Source: Ilumatobacter coccineus YM16-304
GTDB taxonomy: Bacteria > Actinomycetota > Acidimicrobiia > Acidimicrobiales > Ilumatobacteraceae
Direction: 5' to 3'
Length of the DNA: 64,000 nt
NCBI RefSeq assembly: GCF_000348785.1
Contig: NC_020520.1
Location: 1,302,001-1,366,000 of the forward strand
Shown here: piece after piece, positions 42,740 to 49,122 of the stretch
Position numbering within the stretch: the first letter of the stretch is position 1
Layout of the letters: the number at the start of each line of letters is the position of its first letter
Program-made: the position numbers and the translations under genes
The notes under the pieces: generated by a model
Databases searched by the model: none
Told to the model about the DNA's origin: nothing
Seen by the model: only the letters and a program-made list of their open reading frames with translations

Positions 42740-43573
42740 TCAGTCGAGCAGCGCGGCCAACGCCTTGTCGGCGTGGGCGACGTCGGGGCGATCCTCGTGC
42801 TCGATGCGCGACAGGTAGCTCACCGACACGAAGCCCTCTTCGACCGTCCCGGCGTCGGTCTCCGACGGCAGGTCGAGCTTCTCGCCCCACTGCATCGTGA
42901 CCTTGAAGGCACCGACGCGACCCTCGATCGGTTCGAGTTCGGCGGTGGCGACCGAGCGCGGCGGTTGCAGCCCGATCTCCGCGTGACGCCATCCCTTGAT
43001 CTCGTCGATCGGCAGGTCGGGCACGTTGAGGTTGACGATCACGGTCTCGGACGGCATGTCGTCGACCAGCGACTGCGCCATGACCTTGGCGCACTCGGCG
43101 GCCGACTCCCACTGCTGGTTCAAGATGAGGTCGGACCACGCCTGGCCCTCGACGCCCCAGCCGCTCACCGCCTGGCTCACGGCGATGCCCGACACGTGAC
43201 CGTTGCGGCCGGTGAGGCAGGCGCCGATCGTGCCCGAGTGGTACACCGCTCGGCCCACGTTCGCCCCCGGGTTGATACCCGACACGATCAGGTCGAACGG
43301 ACCGCCGAACGCGCCGAGACGCGAGAACATGACGCAGAGTCCGGGCGGGCCGTTGACGGTCCACGCTTCGGCGTCGCAGTCGGGGATCGAGGCCCGCACG
43401 ATCTCGGGCTGGATCTGGAACAGCGCACCGAGCGCCGCGCCCGCACCGGAGTACTCGGTGTCGGGGGCGACGACCACGATCTCGTGATCGCCGCGCAGGT
43501 CGCACATGGCTCGGACCAGGACGTGGAGCCCCACCGAGTCGATGCCGTCGTCGTTGGTCACCAGAATCCGCAT
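42740..43573 (-). CDS. surE: 5'/3'-nucleotidase SurE
   Basis: Survival protein E, a metal-dependent phosphatase acting on nucleoside monophosphates. The 277-residue protein begins RILVTNDDGIDSVG with the metal Asp8-Asp9. It continues with EIVVVAPDTEYSGAGAAL, then NGPPGLCVMF and VSGINPGANVGRAVYHSGTIGA, which holds the asparagine metal ligand and anion-binding loop. The length is typical. The ATG at 43573 starts exactly at the first strand. It is the last of a close run of minus-strand genes (TIGR03083, EamA, GNAT, SurE). Confidence 0.95.
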   Translation of the reverse strand: MRILVTNDDGIDSVGLHVLVRAMCDLRGDHEIVVVAPDTEYSGAGAALGALFQIQPEIVRASIPDCDAEAWTVNGPPGLCVMFSRLGAFGGPFDLIVSGINPGANVGRAVYHSGTIGACLTGRNGHVSGIAVSQAVSGWGVEGQAWSDLILNQQWESAAECAKVMAQSLVDDMPSETVIVNLNVPDLPIDEIKGWRHAEIGLQPPRSVATAELEPIEGRVGAFKVTMQWGEKLDLPSETDAGTVEEGFVSVSYLSRIEHEDRPDVAHADKALAALLD

Positions 43574-43598
43574 GAGCGCATCCTGCCAGTTCGTCGCG

Positions 43599-44132
43599 TC
43601 AAATCGACAGTTCGTGACCGAGATCGAGCTGCATGATGACAAAATCTCGCCACTGGCTGAACGTGTAGCCAACGGCGGGTAAACGGCCGGTTTCCACATA
43701 GCCACGGCGAGCGTGGAAACGGATCGATGGCTCGTTCGTGCCGTCGATCGTGGCGAGCATCATGCGGATCCCCGCGTGGCGCGCGTGCGCCTCCAACGCG
43801 TCCATCAAGAGGTCGGCGGCGCCCGATCCCTTCGCCGACTCGTCGAGGTAAACGGAGTGCTCGGCCGTGAAGCGGAAGCCCTCGCGGCACGTGCTGTCGC
43901 GGAAGTCGCCGTAGCTCGCGACGCCGATCACCTCGGGCGTCGTGCCGTCGGTGCGGACGGCCACGAACACCGGACGACCGGATGCGACGCGGCCTCGCCA
44001 CCAGTCGAGTCGCTCGTCGACCGAGTGCAGTTGCTCGGTCCACTCGGCGTTGCCCGCCGGGATCGCCTGATTGAAGATGTCGGTGATCTTCTCGAGGTCG
44101 TCGTGCGCCGCATCGCGGATCTCGATCGTCAT
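43599..44132 (-). CDS. GNAT-family acetyltransferase, phosphinothricin/methionine-sulfone type
   Basis: A 177-residue acetyltransferase: IEIRDAAHDDLEKITDIFNQAI at the N-terminus, VIGVASYGDFRDSTCREGFRFTAEHSVYLDESAKGSGAADLLM for the acetyl-CoA site, and GTNEPSIRFHARRGYVETGRL with WRDFVIMQLDL at the end. This is the pattern of the phosphinothricin acetyltransferase group, whose housekeeping members acetylate methionine sulfone or sulfoximine. The true substrate is unknown. The ATG at 44132 is 23 bases downstream of the EamA stop and the stop is 25 bases before surE. Confidence 0.9.
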   Translation of the reverse strand: MTIEIRDAAHDDLEKITDIFNQAIPAGNAEWTEQLHSVDERLDWWRGRVASGRPVFVAVRTDGTTPEVIGVASYGDFRDSTCREGFRFTAEHSVYLDESAKGSGAADLLMDALEAHARHAGIRMMLATIDGTNEPSIRFHARRGYVETGRLPAVGYTFSQWRDFVIMQLDLGHELSI

Positions 44133-44155
44133 CGGCTCATCGTGCCACGGCGACG

Positions 44156-45025
44156 TCACGGACGAGGCGATCGATTTCGTTGGCTCGCCAACGTGAAGAG
44201 CGTGATGCCGATGGTCACCAGCGCCATGCCGATCACCTGCGGCCAGCGAACCTGCTCGCTGAGGAGGAAGAACGCGAACAGAACGGCCAGTGCCGGTTGT
44301 GCGGTCTGCATGACGGTGATGGTCTGGATCGGCAGGTGTTGCTGGGCGAACGCGATGCAGCCGTGCGCGACCATGCCGGTCAGCACCGCGAGCAGCGCGG
44401 CCACCATCCAGCCGCGCGGCTGCAGCGAGAAGATCTGATCGCCTTCGAGCACCACTGCCATCGGCACGGTGGTGAGCAACCCGGCGGGCACCATGCACGC
44501 CATGAACGTGACCGTGTCGACGCCTCGGGCACGAGCGCGTTTCGTGAACATGAGGTAGCAGGTCCAGATGCCGACGACGAGGAGGACGAGCAGGTCGCCG
44601 CTCAACGACGAGGTGCCCGACGACGGGCCGAAGAACAAAACGAGCGCGACGCCGACGAGCGAGATCACCCCGAACTTCATCGGTGCGAAATCGGGCCGCT
44701 CCTTGAACAGCAGGGCACTCGCGGGCACCGCGACGAGCGGCGTCAGCGACGAGATGAACTCGAGGTGAGCGATGCTCGTGCGCGTGACCGCGGTGAACAG
44801 CGTCGAGATGTTGAGCCCGAACAGCAGGCCGGCCGGCGCGACGAGCTTCCAGGTGCGAGCGTCGGGAAACGGGCGCCGCGTGGCGACCATGACGACCCAC
44901 CAGAGTCCGAGCGCGAACCACATGCGCCAGAACGCGATGACCACGCCCGGCTCGCCCGACCACTTCACGATCGGTGTGCTCAACGCGAAGCTGACGATGG
45001 CCGCGGCGATTGCCACGACACCCAC
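44156..45025 (-). CDS. EamA/DMT-family permease
   Basis: A 289-residue membrane protein with ten hydrophobic helices and two EamA repeats: FALSTPIVKWSGEPGVVIAFWRMWFALGLWW with HLEFISSLTPLVAVPASALLFKERP, and later AQQHLPIQTITVMQTAQPALAVLFAFFLLSEQV. It may move amino acids or metabolites across the membrane; the substrate is not readable. The GTG at 45025 gives a short N-terminal lead before helix 1. A TTG at 45067 that overlaps the upstream stop (TTGA) is an alternative start. Confidence 0.88.
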   Translation of the reverse strand: MGVVAIAAAIVSFALSTPIVKWSGEPGVVIAFWRMWFALGLWWVVMVATRRPFPDARTWKLVAPAGLLFGLNISTLFTAVTRTSIAHLEFISSLTPLVAVPASALLFKERPDFAPMKFGVISLVGVALVLFFGPSSGTSSLSGDLLVLLVVGIWTCYLMFTKRARARGVDTVTFMACMVPAGLLTTVPMAVVLEGDQIFSLQPRGWMVAALLAVLTGMVAHGCIAFAQQHLPIQTITVMQTAQPALAVLFAFFLLSEQVRWPQVIGMALVTIGITLFTLASQRNRSPRP

Positions 45026-45063
45026 CGGCGCCGGGCTCGCCCCCGCCGCTGGTCTCGACCGGC

Positions 45064-45828
45064 TCAAAGGCCGGGGAGTGCGAACCAGGCGTCGACCGCG
45101 CCCTGATCGCCGCGCAGGTCGACGGTGGACACGTCGGCGCGTCCCATCATCACGAGCAGCAGATCGCTCGACGTCCCCCGCAGTGCGGCGTCGCCGTGGC
45201 GGTGCACCGCCTCCATGCGGTACTCGCCGCCTTCGCCCCACACGATCCACTCACCGGCGCCACCCGGGACGTCGTCGTTGGTGCAGTGCAGGTGCAGGCT
45301 GACGTCCGGGACCGTCGCCTGCTCGCGGATCAACACCCGCGGCAGCATCATCTCGAAGAACTCACCGAGGCCCGCCGTGGCGAGCGTCGGGTCGAGCGAC
45401 GACTCGCCCGCCGTGGCGACTTCGGCGTCCCAGCGGTGGATCATCGTCTCGATGGCCAGACGTCGAGGCCACACCCACGCCTGTTGTTCGGCGGGGAACG
45501 GATGCCACGTGTCGTCGTCGGGCTTCGTCGCCCCGACCGCCTCGGCCAGGGCGTCGGCACCGTCTCGCAGCCAGGCTGCCAGGTCGTCGCCCGACGCATC
45601 GGGTTGCGGTTTCGGGCCGTCGAGCGAGGTCGGGGGAGCAGCGTGTCGAATCGCCTGCGTGGCCCACCGATGCACGCCGCCGGTGTGCACCAGCAGCGCG
45701 CGCAGATCCCAGTCGGGGCACGCCGTGATCGGTGCATCGAGCGGGCCGGATTCGGCGCAGGCAGCGAGCCGATCGACGTCGTCACGAAGCGCGGCGACGT
45801 ACTCGGCGGGGGACACATCAGGGTTCAC
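45064..45828 (-). CDS. TIGR03083-type (maleylpyruvate isomerase-like, DinB fold) protein
   Basis: A 254-residue protein: PAEYVAALRDDVDRLAACAES and CPDWDLRALLVHTGGVHRWATQAI with the metal-binding His, then WPRRLAIETMIHRWDAE with the second His. These are the marks of the actinobacterial TIGR03083/MDMPI family, a DinB-like four-helix bundle that in some members uses mycothiol. The longer ATG start at 45855 would run into the divergent nfuA start. The GTG at 45828, with TACCGT ending 8 bases upstream, is preferred. Confidence 0.87.
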   Translation of the reverse strand: MNPDVSPAEYVAALRDDVDRLAACAESGPLDAPITACPDWDLRALLVHTGGVHRWATQAIRHAAPPTSLDGPKPQPDASGDDLAAWLRDGADALAEAVGATKPDDDTWHPFPAEQQAWVWPRRLAIETMIHRWDAEVATAGESSLDPTLATAGLGEFFEMMLPRVLIREQATVPDVSLHLHCTNDDVPGGAGEWIVWGEGGEYRMEAVHRHGDAALRGTSSDLLLVMMGRADVSTVDLRGDQGAVDAWFALPGL

Positions 45829-45836
45829 AGTTCGCG

Positions 45837-45846
45837 ACGGTAGCCT
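45837..45846. promoter_or_regulatory. Divergent promoter with overlapping -10 elements
   Basis: The ten bases ACGGTAGCCT contain a plus-strand -10 (TAGCCT, 45841-45846, 7 bases before the nfuA ATG at 45854). They also contain a minus-strand -10 (TACCGT, 45842-45837, 8 bases before the TIGR03083 GTG at 45828). Both use the same central TA. With only 25 bases between the start codons, the two genes must be transcribed from this shared element as leaderless messages. Overlapping bidirectional promoters of this kind are known in other bacteria. Confidence 0.7.
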
Positions 45847-45853
45847 TTTCACC

Positions 45854-46498
45854 ATGAGTCCTCTCGAAGCATTGGCGGCGGAATCTGGTGACTCCAACCA
45901 GAGTGAGCCGATCATCTCGGTCACGCCCGAGGCCATCGAGAACCTGCGCGAACTCCGTGACGACGAGCCCGACGGCGACCAGCTCGGCCTGCGTCTCGCG
46001 ATCGCCTCGAAGCCCGGCGAAGACTTCCGCTACGACCTGTCGTTCGAAGAATTCCTCAAAGCGGCGTTCACCGACGAGGTCCGCACGCACGACGGCATGA
46101 AGATCATCATTCCTGGTGACGACGTCGAACTGCTCACCGGCGCCACGCTCGACTACTCCACGGCGCAGGGTCTGGTCATCCGCAACCCGAACCGTCCCTC
46201 CGCCCCGAGCGTCGAAGGTCTCACCAGCGACGACGAACTCTCGGCCGAAGTCGAAGCGCTCGTCTCGACCGAGGTCAACCCGGCGCTCGCCGCGCACGGC
46301 GGGTTCGTCACCTACGTCGGCCACGACGGCGAAGGCACCGCCTACCTCACCATGGGCGGCGGCTGCCACGGCTGCTCGATGAGCAAGATGACCATGCTCG
46401 ACGGCGTGCAGACCATGCTCGTCGACGCCATCGAAGCGATCGAACGAGTCAAAGACCTCACCGATCACTCCACCGGCGAATCCCCCTTCTATTCGTGA
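45854..46498 (+). CDS. nfuA: NfuA-like iron-sulfur carrier
   Basis: Scaffold/carrier that delivers Fe-S clusters. The 214-residue protein has an N-terminal A-type-like domain (VTPEAIENLRELRDDEPD, then GLRLAI and KIIIPGDDVELLTGATLDY) lacking the usual three cysteines. The C-terminal NifU domain carries the CHGC motif (Cys171, Cys174) and VKDLTDHSTGESPFYS at the end, which is the classic NfuA terminus. The degenerate A-domain plus NifU domain is the NfuA architecture. TAGCCT ends 7 bases before the ATG at 45854, fitting a leaderless start. Confidence 0.93.
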   Translation: MSPLEALAAESGDSNQSEPIISVTPEAIENLRELRDDEPDGDQLGLRLAIASKPGEDFRYDLSFEEFLKAAFTDEVRTHDGMKIIIPGDDVELLTGATLDYSTAQGLVIRNPNRPSAPSVEGLTSDDELSAEVEALVSTEVNPALAAHGGFVTYVGHDGEGTAYLTMGGGCHGCSMSKMTMLDGVQTMLVDAIEAIERVKDLTDHSTGESPFYS

Positions 46499-46503
46499 CG
46501 ACG

Positions 46504-46690
46504 ACCAGGAACGCCGCTCGCTGCGTTCCGTGTGCTCGTCGCTGACGCCCAGTCACTCTCCCTCGCAACGCTCCTTGCGAGCGACGCCCCTGATCGCCGT
46601 CAGCAAGCTGAACCGACGCGCCGAGCGTGAGTCGTCGCGGGTGAGTTGTCGAGGGGGAGTTCTGGACCGGCCGGGTTTTACCTCTTGACC
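46504..46690 (+). repeat. Dispersed intergenic repeat, copy B
   Basis: The longest copy of the element. It starts with a hairpin GGAACGC...GCGTTCC and contains a 41-base block at 46573-46613 identical to 47362-47402 (copy C). The second stem CTTGC...GCAAG has an inner GACG/CGTC. Similarity with copy C continues through CCGAGCGTGAGTCG, GAGTTCTGG and CGGCC up to ACCTCTTG, which encodes the last residues Lys-Arg and the stop of the minus-strand gene. It fills the whole 179-base gap after nfuA. Confidence 0.85.
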
Positions 46691-47298
46691 GAACCTTGGG
46701 AACGGACCTGCTCCTGACACCAATCGAGTCGGCTTTGCAAGTCGATCTTGAGCTCGGATTCCTTCTCGGCGAGGCTGGCTTCGGTGCGTTCAAGAAGACT
46801 CTCCAAGTGATCGACGACGGGGGTCAGAGCTATGCCCGTCGGCGGGAGCTCTTCGAGGGTGGAAAGACTGACTACGACGGGTTCAGAATCTGACCGTCCC
46901 GAGAGCAGGATGTTCACCTCTCCGCCGAAGCCATCGTGGTCGGCACGGTGAGCGATCCGCCTGCTCGCGTGGCGAAGGAGTTCCTGGTGCATCGCATCGG
47001 ACCCGTAGTCCCAGCCGTCGAGTAGATCGTGGAGCCGAGCGCGTTGTCCCGTTCCCGTAGCCGCTTTCCCGGAAGTGAACGATCGGCGATATCTAATGAG
47101 TCCGCTTGTCCAGATGGAGCCGACGAGCAGTTCGCGATCGAGTCCCGGTAGCCCGTCGGGCCATTCGGCGTCGAGGGCTTCGCATGACTCCAGCCATCGA
47201 AAACAGCCGTGGCTCTCAATCAGGTCGGACTGCATAGCGAACAGATCGAGCAACTCCGCCGCCCTTGGCCCGTCGTACTCGAACATCTCGCCGGTCAC
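46678..47298 (-). CDS. Accessory protein of unknown function between repeat copies
   Basis: A 206-residue protein with no family I recognise. It has a mixed N-terminal part with several Trp and Tyr residues (HGCFRWLESCEALDAEWPDG) and a C-terminal coiled-coil-like helix, HLESLLERTEASLAEKESEL. The base composition is poorer in G+C than its neighbours, and codon third positions include many A/T. It is bounded on both sides by repeats B and C, and its last codons (Lys-Arg-stop) belong to the repeat. Start GTG 47298 or ATG 47286; neither has a good Shine-Dalgarno. Confidence 0.65.
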   Translation of the reverse strand: MTGEMFEYDGPRAAELLDLFAMQSDLIESHGCFRWLESCEALDAEWPDGLPGLDRELLVGSIWTSGLIRYRRSFTSGKAATGTGQRARLHDLLDGWDYGSDAMHQELLRHASRRIAHRADHDGFGGEVNILLSGRSDSEPVVVSLSTLEELPPTGIALTPVVDHLESLLERTEASLAEKESELKIDLQSRLDWCQEQVRSQGSVKR

Positions 47299-47350
47299 GA
47301 TCGAACGGTATCAGTGTCATTCTCTGCCGGAACCCAGATGTTCGCTAGTC

Positions 47351-47463
47351 AGTCTCTCGCGCCTTGCGAGCGACGCCCCTGATCGCCGTCAGCAAGCTGA
47401 ACTGACGAGCCGAGCGTGAGTCGGCGAGGGCGAATTCTGGGCTGGCCGAACATCACCTCTTGG
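47351..47463 (+). repeat. Dispersed intergenic repeat, copy C
   Basis: A partial copy lacking the first hairpin. It begins near 47351, shares a perfect 41-base block (47362-47402) with copy B, then diverges gradually while keeping CCGAGCGTGAGTCG, a GAATTCTGG/GAGTTCTGG block and CGGCC/TGGCC to the CACCTCTTG that encodes the Lys-Arg-stop end of the DUF2277 gene. It is in the same orientation as copies A and B. The rest of the gap between 47299 and 47350 shows nothing clear. Confidence 0.82.
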
Positions 47464-47701
47464 CGAGGCGACGCAGCGGTGGTTCGGTCTTGGGTGGTTG
47501 TTTGCGGGGCGGGAGTTCGGCGAGCAGGCGTGTGGAGATCGCGGTGATCTCGGCGACGGCTCGCTCGAAGGCCTCCTCGGTCGCCGCCGACGTCTTCTGC
47601 ACACCGCTGATCTTGCGGACGTACTGACGAGCCCCGGCCTCGATCTCTTCTGCCGTTGCGGCCGGCTCGAGGCCTCGCAACGTCGTGATGTTGCGGCACA
47701 T
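47453..47701 (-). CDS. DUF2277-family protein
   Basis: An 82-residue protein beginning MCRNITTLRGLEPAATAEEI, followed by GARQYVRKISGVQKTS and an AVAEITAISTRLLAEL helix. This matches DUF2277, a small helical family of actinobacteria and some other phyla with no known function. The ATG at 47701 is the family start. It follows the small GNAT gene by 2 bases, so they form an operon. Its 3' end is embedded in repeat copy C. Confidence 0.9.
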   Translation of the reverse strand: MCRNITTLRGLEPAATAEEIEAGARQYVRKISGVQKTSAATEEAFERAVAEITAISTRLLAELPPRKQPPKTEPPLRRLAKR

Positions 47702-47703
47702 GA

Positions 47704-47994
47704 TCAGCCGGCGAGCAGATCGTGGTGTGCCGGGTCGGCGTCCATGTGTGCCGCGGCGAACGGGCACAGCGGACGCACGAGGAGTTGTCGCTGGCGCACG
47801 TCGTCGAGGATGCCGCGCATCAACGTGTCGGCGAAACCCTTGCCGCGGTGTTTGGGTGACGTCTCGACGTGGGGGATGGTGATGACGCCGTCGGCGAGGC
47901 GATACGTCGCGAGTCCGACGGTGTCGCCGTCGAGTCGGAGTTCGTAGCGCCCGTCGTCCGGGACGTCGACGACGGTGAGTTCTGGATCGGCCAT
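47704..47994 (-). CDS. Small GNAT-like acetyltransferase (YjdJ type)
   Basis: A 96-residue protein with GRYELRLDGDTVGLATYR, then ITIPHVETSPKHRGKGFADTLMRGIL (the pyrophosphate-binding R/Q-x-x-G-x-G/A loop is HRGKG), and a CPFAAAHMDADPAHHDLL end. It is the short, single-core GNAT form found in the YjdJ/GtNAT family. Substrate unknown. It shares an operon with DUF2277, 2 bases apart. The gene begins 36 bases from the CDF start on the other strand. Confidence 0.88.
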   Translation of the reverse strand: MADPELTVVDVPDDGRYELRLDGDTVGLATYRLADGVITIPHVETSPKHRGKGFADTLMRGILDDVRQRQLLVRPLCPFAAAHMDADPAHHDLLAG

Positions 47995-48023
47995 GGCAAC
48001 AGTCTACCGAACCCGCTACCCTC

Positions 48024-48042
48024 ATTCTCAATGAGTGAGAAT
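48024..48042. promoter_or_regulatory. Palindrome over the CDF start codon
   Basis: ATTCTCA-ATGAG-TGAGAAT is a perfect 7-base inverted repeat spaced by five bases that include the ATG at 48031. A TACCCT hexamer at 48017-48022 ends 8 bases before that ATG. A repressor bound here would cover the transcription start of a leaderless message. The gene exports a divalent metal, so a metal-responsive regulator (Fur/Zur-like or ArsR-like) is the natural candidate; none is encoded nearby. Confidence 0.55.
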
Positions 48043-48948
48043 CACGGCGAGCGCGAGCGCGAGCATCAGCACCGGTCCAGCGGTGCGCGCCTCGGCGTCG
48101 CTGCGGCCGCCAACACCGCGTTCGCCGTGGTGCAAGTGGTCGTCGGCATCGCCATCGGCTCCGTCGTGGTGCTCGCCGATGCCGCGCACCAGGCCGTCGA
48201 CGCGCTCGGGCTGATCACCGCGTGGATCGCGCTGCGCATCGCCCGTCGTCCGGCATCCGACGACTGGTCGTACGGGCTGGGCAAGGCCGATGCGCTCGGC
48301 GGGTTCATGTCGGGGATCTTCCTCGTGGGTTCGGTCGTGTGGATCGTCGTCGAATCGATTCGTCGACTCGTCGAACCCGAAGCGGTCGAAGGTGGCGGTG
48401 TGGTCCTGATCGGACTCATCGCGATCGCGGTCAACGGCGCGGGGGTGCTGCTCGTCGGCCACTCGCACGGCGACGAGGCGATCTCGATGCGCGCCGCCCG
48501 GCTGCATCTGCTGGCCGATCTCGCCGGCTCGGTCGTGGTGGTCGTCACCGGCGTGCTGCTGGTCGTCACCGATGCGGCATGGCTCGACCCCACCGCGTCG
48601 CTGCTCGTGTCGCTCGCTGTGCTGTGGTCGACCTGGCATCTGCTCGGTGCCGCCGTCGACGTCCTGCTCGACCGTCGACCGAGCGGCATCGGCGCATCCG
48701 ACCTGTCGATGTTGTTGATCGGGCATCCCGATGTCGACGACGCCCACCACGTCCACATCCGCTCGTTGGGCGGCGGTCGACATGCCGCGTCTGCGCACGT
48801 CGTGGTCGACGGTGCCGTGTCGGCACACCGGTCGCAGGAGATCAGCGGTGAACTGTCGGTCGCGGTCGAGACGACGCTCGGGATCGAACACCTGACGTTG
48901 CAGGTCGAGTGTGAGCACGGCTGTGCCGACGCCGGTGCTCTACGCTGA
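48031..48948 (+). CDS. Cation diffusion facilitator metal exporter
   Basis: A 305-residue six-helix transporter exporting divalent cations such as Zn2+ in exchange for protons. The metal site is formed by DAAHQAVDAL in helix 2 and HLLADLAGS in helix 5 (HxxxD in both). A His-rich N-terminus (HGEREREHQH) and a cytoplasmic domain with DDAHHVHIR and a His-rich loop follow. The open frame extends upstream, but ATG 48031 with the upstream TACCCT fits a leaderless start. The metal is probably zinc; not proven. Confidence 0.93.
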   Translation: MSENHGEREREHQHRSSGARLGVAAAANTAFAVVQVVVGIAIGSVVVLADAAHQAVDALGLITAWIALRIARRPASDDWSYGLGKADALGGFMSGIFLVGSVVWIVVESIRRLVEPEAVEGGGVVLIGLIAIAVNGAGVLLVGHSHGDEAISMRAARLHLLADLAGSVVVVVTGVLLVVTDAAWLDPTASLLVSLAVLWSTWHLLGAAVDVLLDRRPSGIGASDLSMLLIGHPDVDDAHHVHIRSLGGGRHAASAHVVVDGAVSAHRSQEISGELSVAVETTLGIEHLTLQVECEHGCADAGALR

Positions 48949-48953
48949 CGGCG

Positions 48954-49040
48954 ATGTCACGGGAAATGCAACGACGACTGGTGTTGTTCGGCGTCGCGCT
49001 CGTGGTGCTCACCATGGTGATCGCCACGATGCCCCTCTGA
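48954..49040 (+). CDS. Small single-pass membrane peptide (28 residues)
   Basis: A 28-codon frame, ATG 48954 to TGA 49040, encoding MSREMQRRLVLFGVALVVLT followed by MVIATMPL, one hydrophobic helix with a basic N-terminus. TACGCT (48941-48946) ends 7 bases upstream, the same leaderless promoter pattern as the larger genes here, and it lies inside the last codons of the CDF gene. It is the only coding explanation for this gap. Function unknown; the position suggests a role linked to the metal exporter, but that is inference. Confidence 0.55.
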   Translation: MSREMQRRLVLFGVALVVLTMVIATMPL

Positions 49041-49046
49041 TCCGCC

Positions 49047-49079
49047 CCGGACGGTTTGTCTCAGAGACAAAGCGTCCGG
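49047..49079. terminator. Strong stem-loop after the small membrane peptide gene
   Basis: CCGGACG-G-TTTGTCT (49047-49061) pairs with AGACAAA-G-CGTCCGG (49065-49079), fourteen base pairs with a single G-G mismatch and a CAG loop. It starts 7 bases after the stop of the 28-residue gene and ends 44 bases before the HMG-CoA-synthase-like gene. A terminator separating the two units is likely; no T-tract follows. Confidence 0.65.
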
Positions 49080-49122
49080 CTTCGAGGCGTCGGCGGGCTG
49101 GGCCGTCTGCAACGCTGGACGG

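Noticed and set aside
45838-45855. ATG 45855 as start of the TIGR03083 gene
   Set aside because: It would overlap the nfuA start on the other strand and leave no space for a promoter; the GTG at 45828 has its own -10 at the usual distance.
46499-46793. Possible peptides encoded within the dispersed repeat
   Set aside because: Frames through copies B and C share a similar translated string only because the DNA is repeated. Copy A breaks the frame, while the hairpins are kept, so structure rather than coding is favoured.
46504-47463. A true integron attC array
   Set aside because: No GTTRRRY core sites and no integrase are visible in the window, so only a cassette-like resemblance is claimed.
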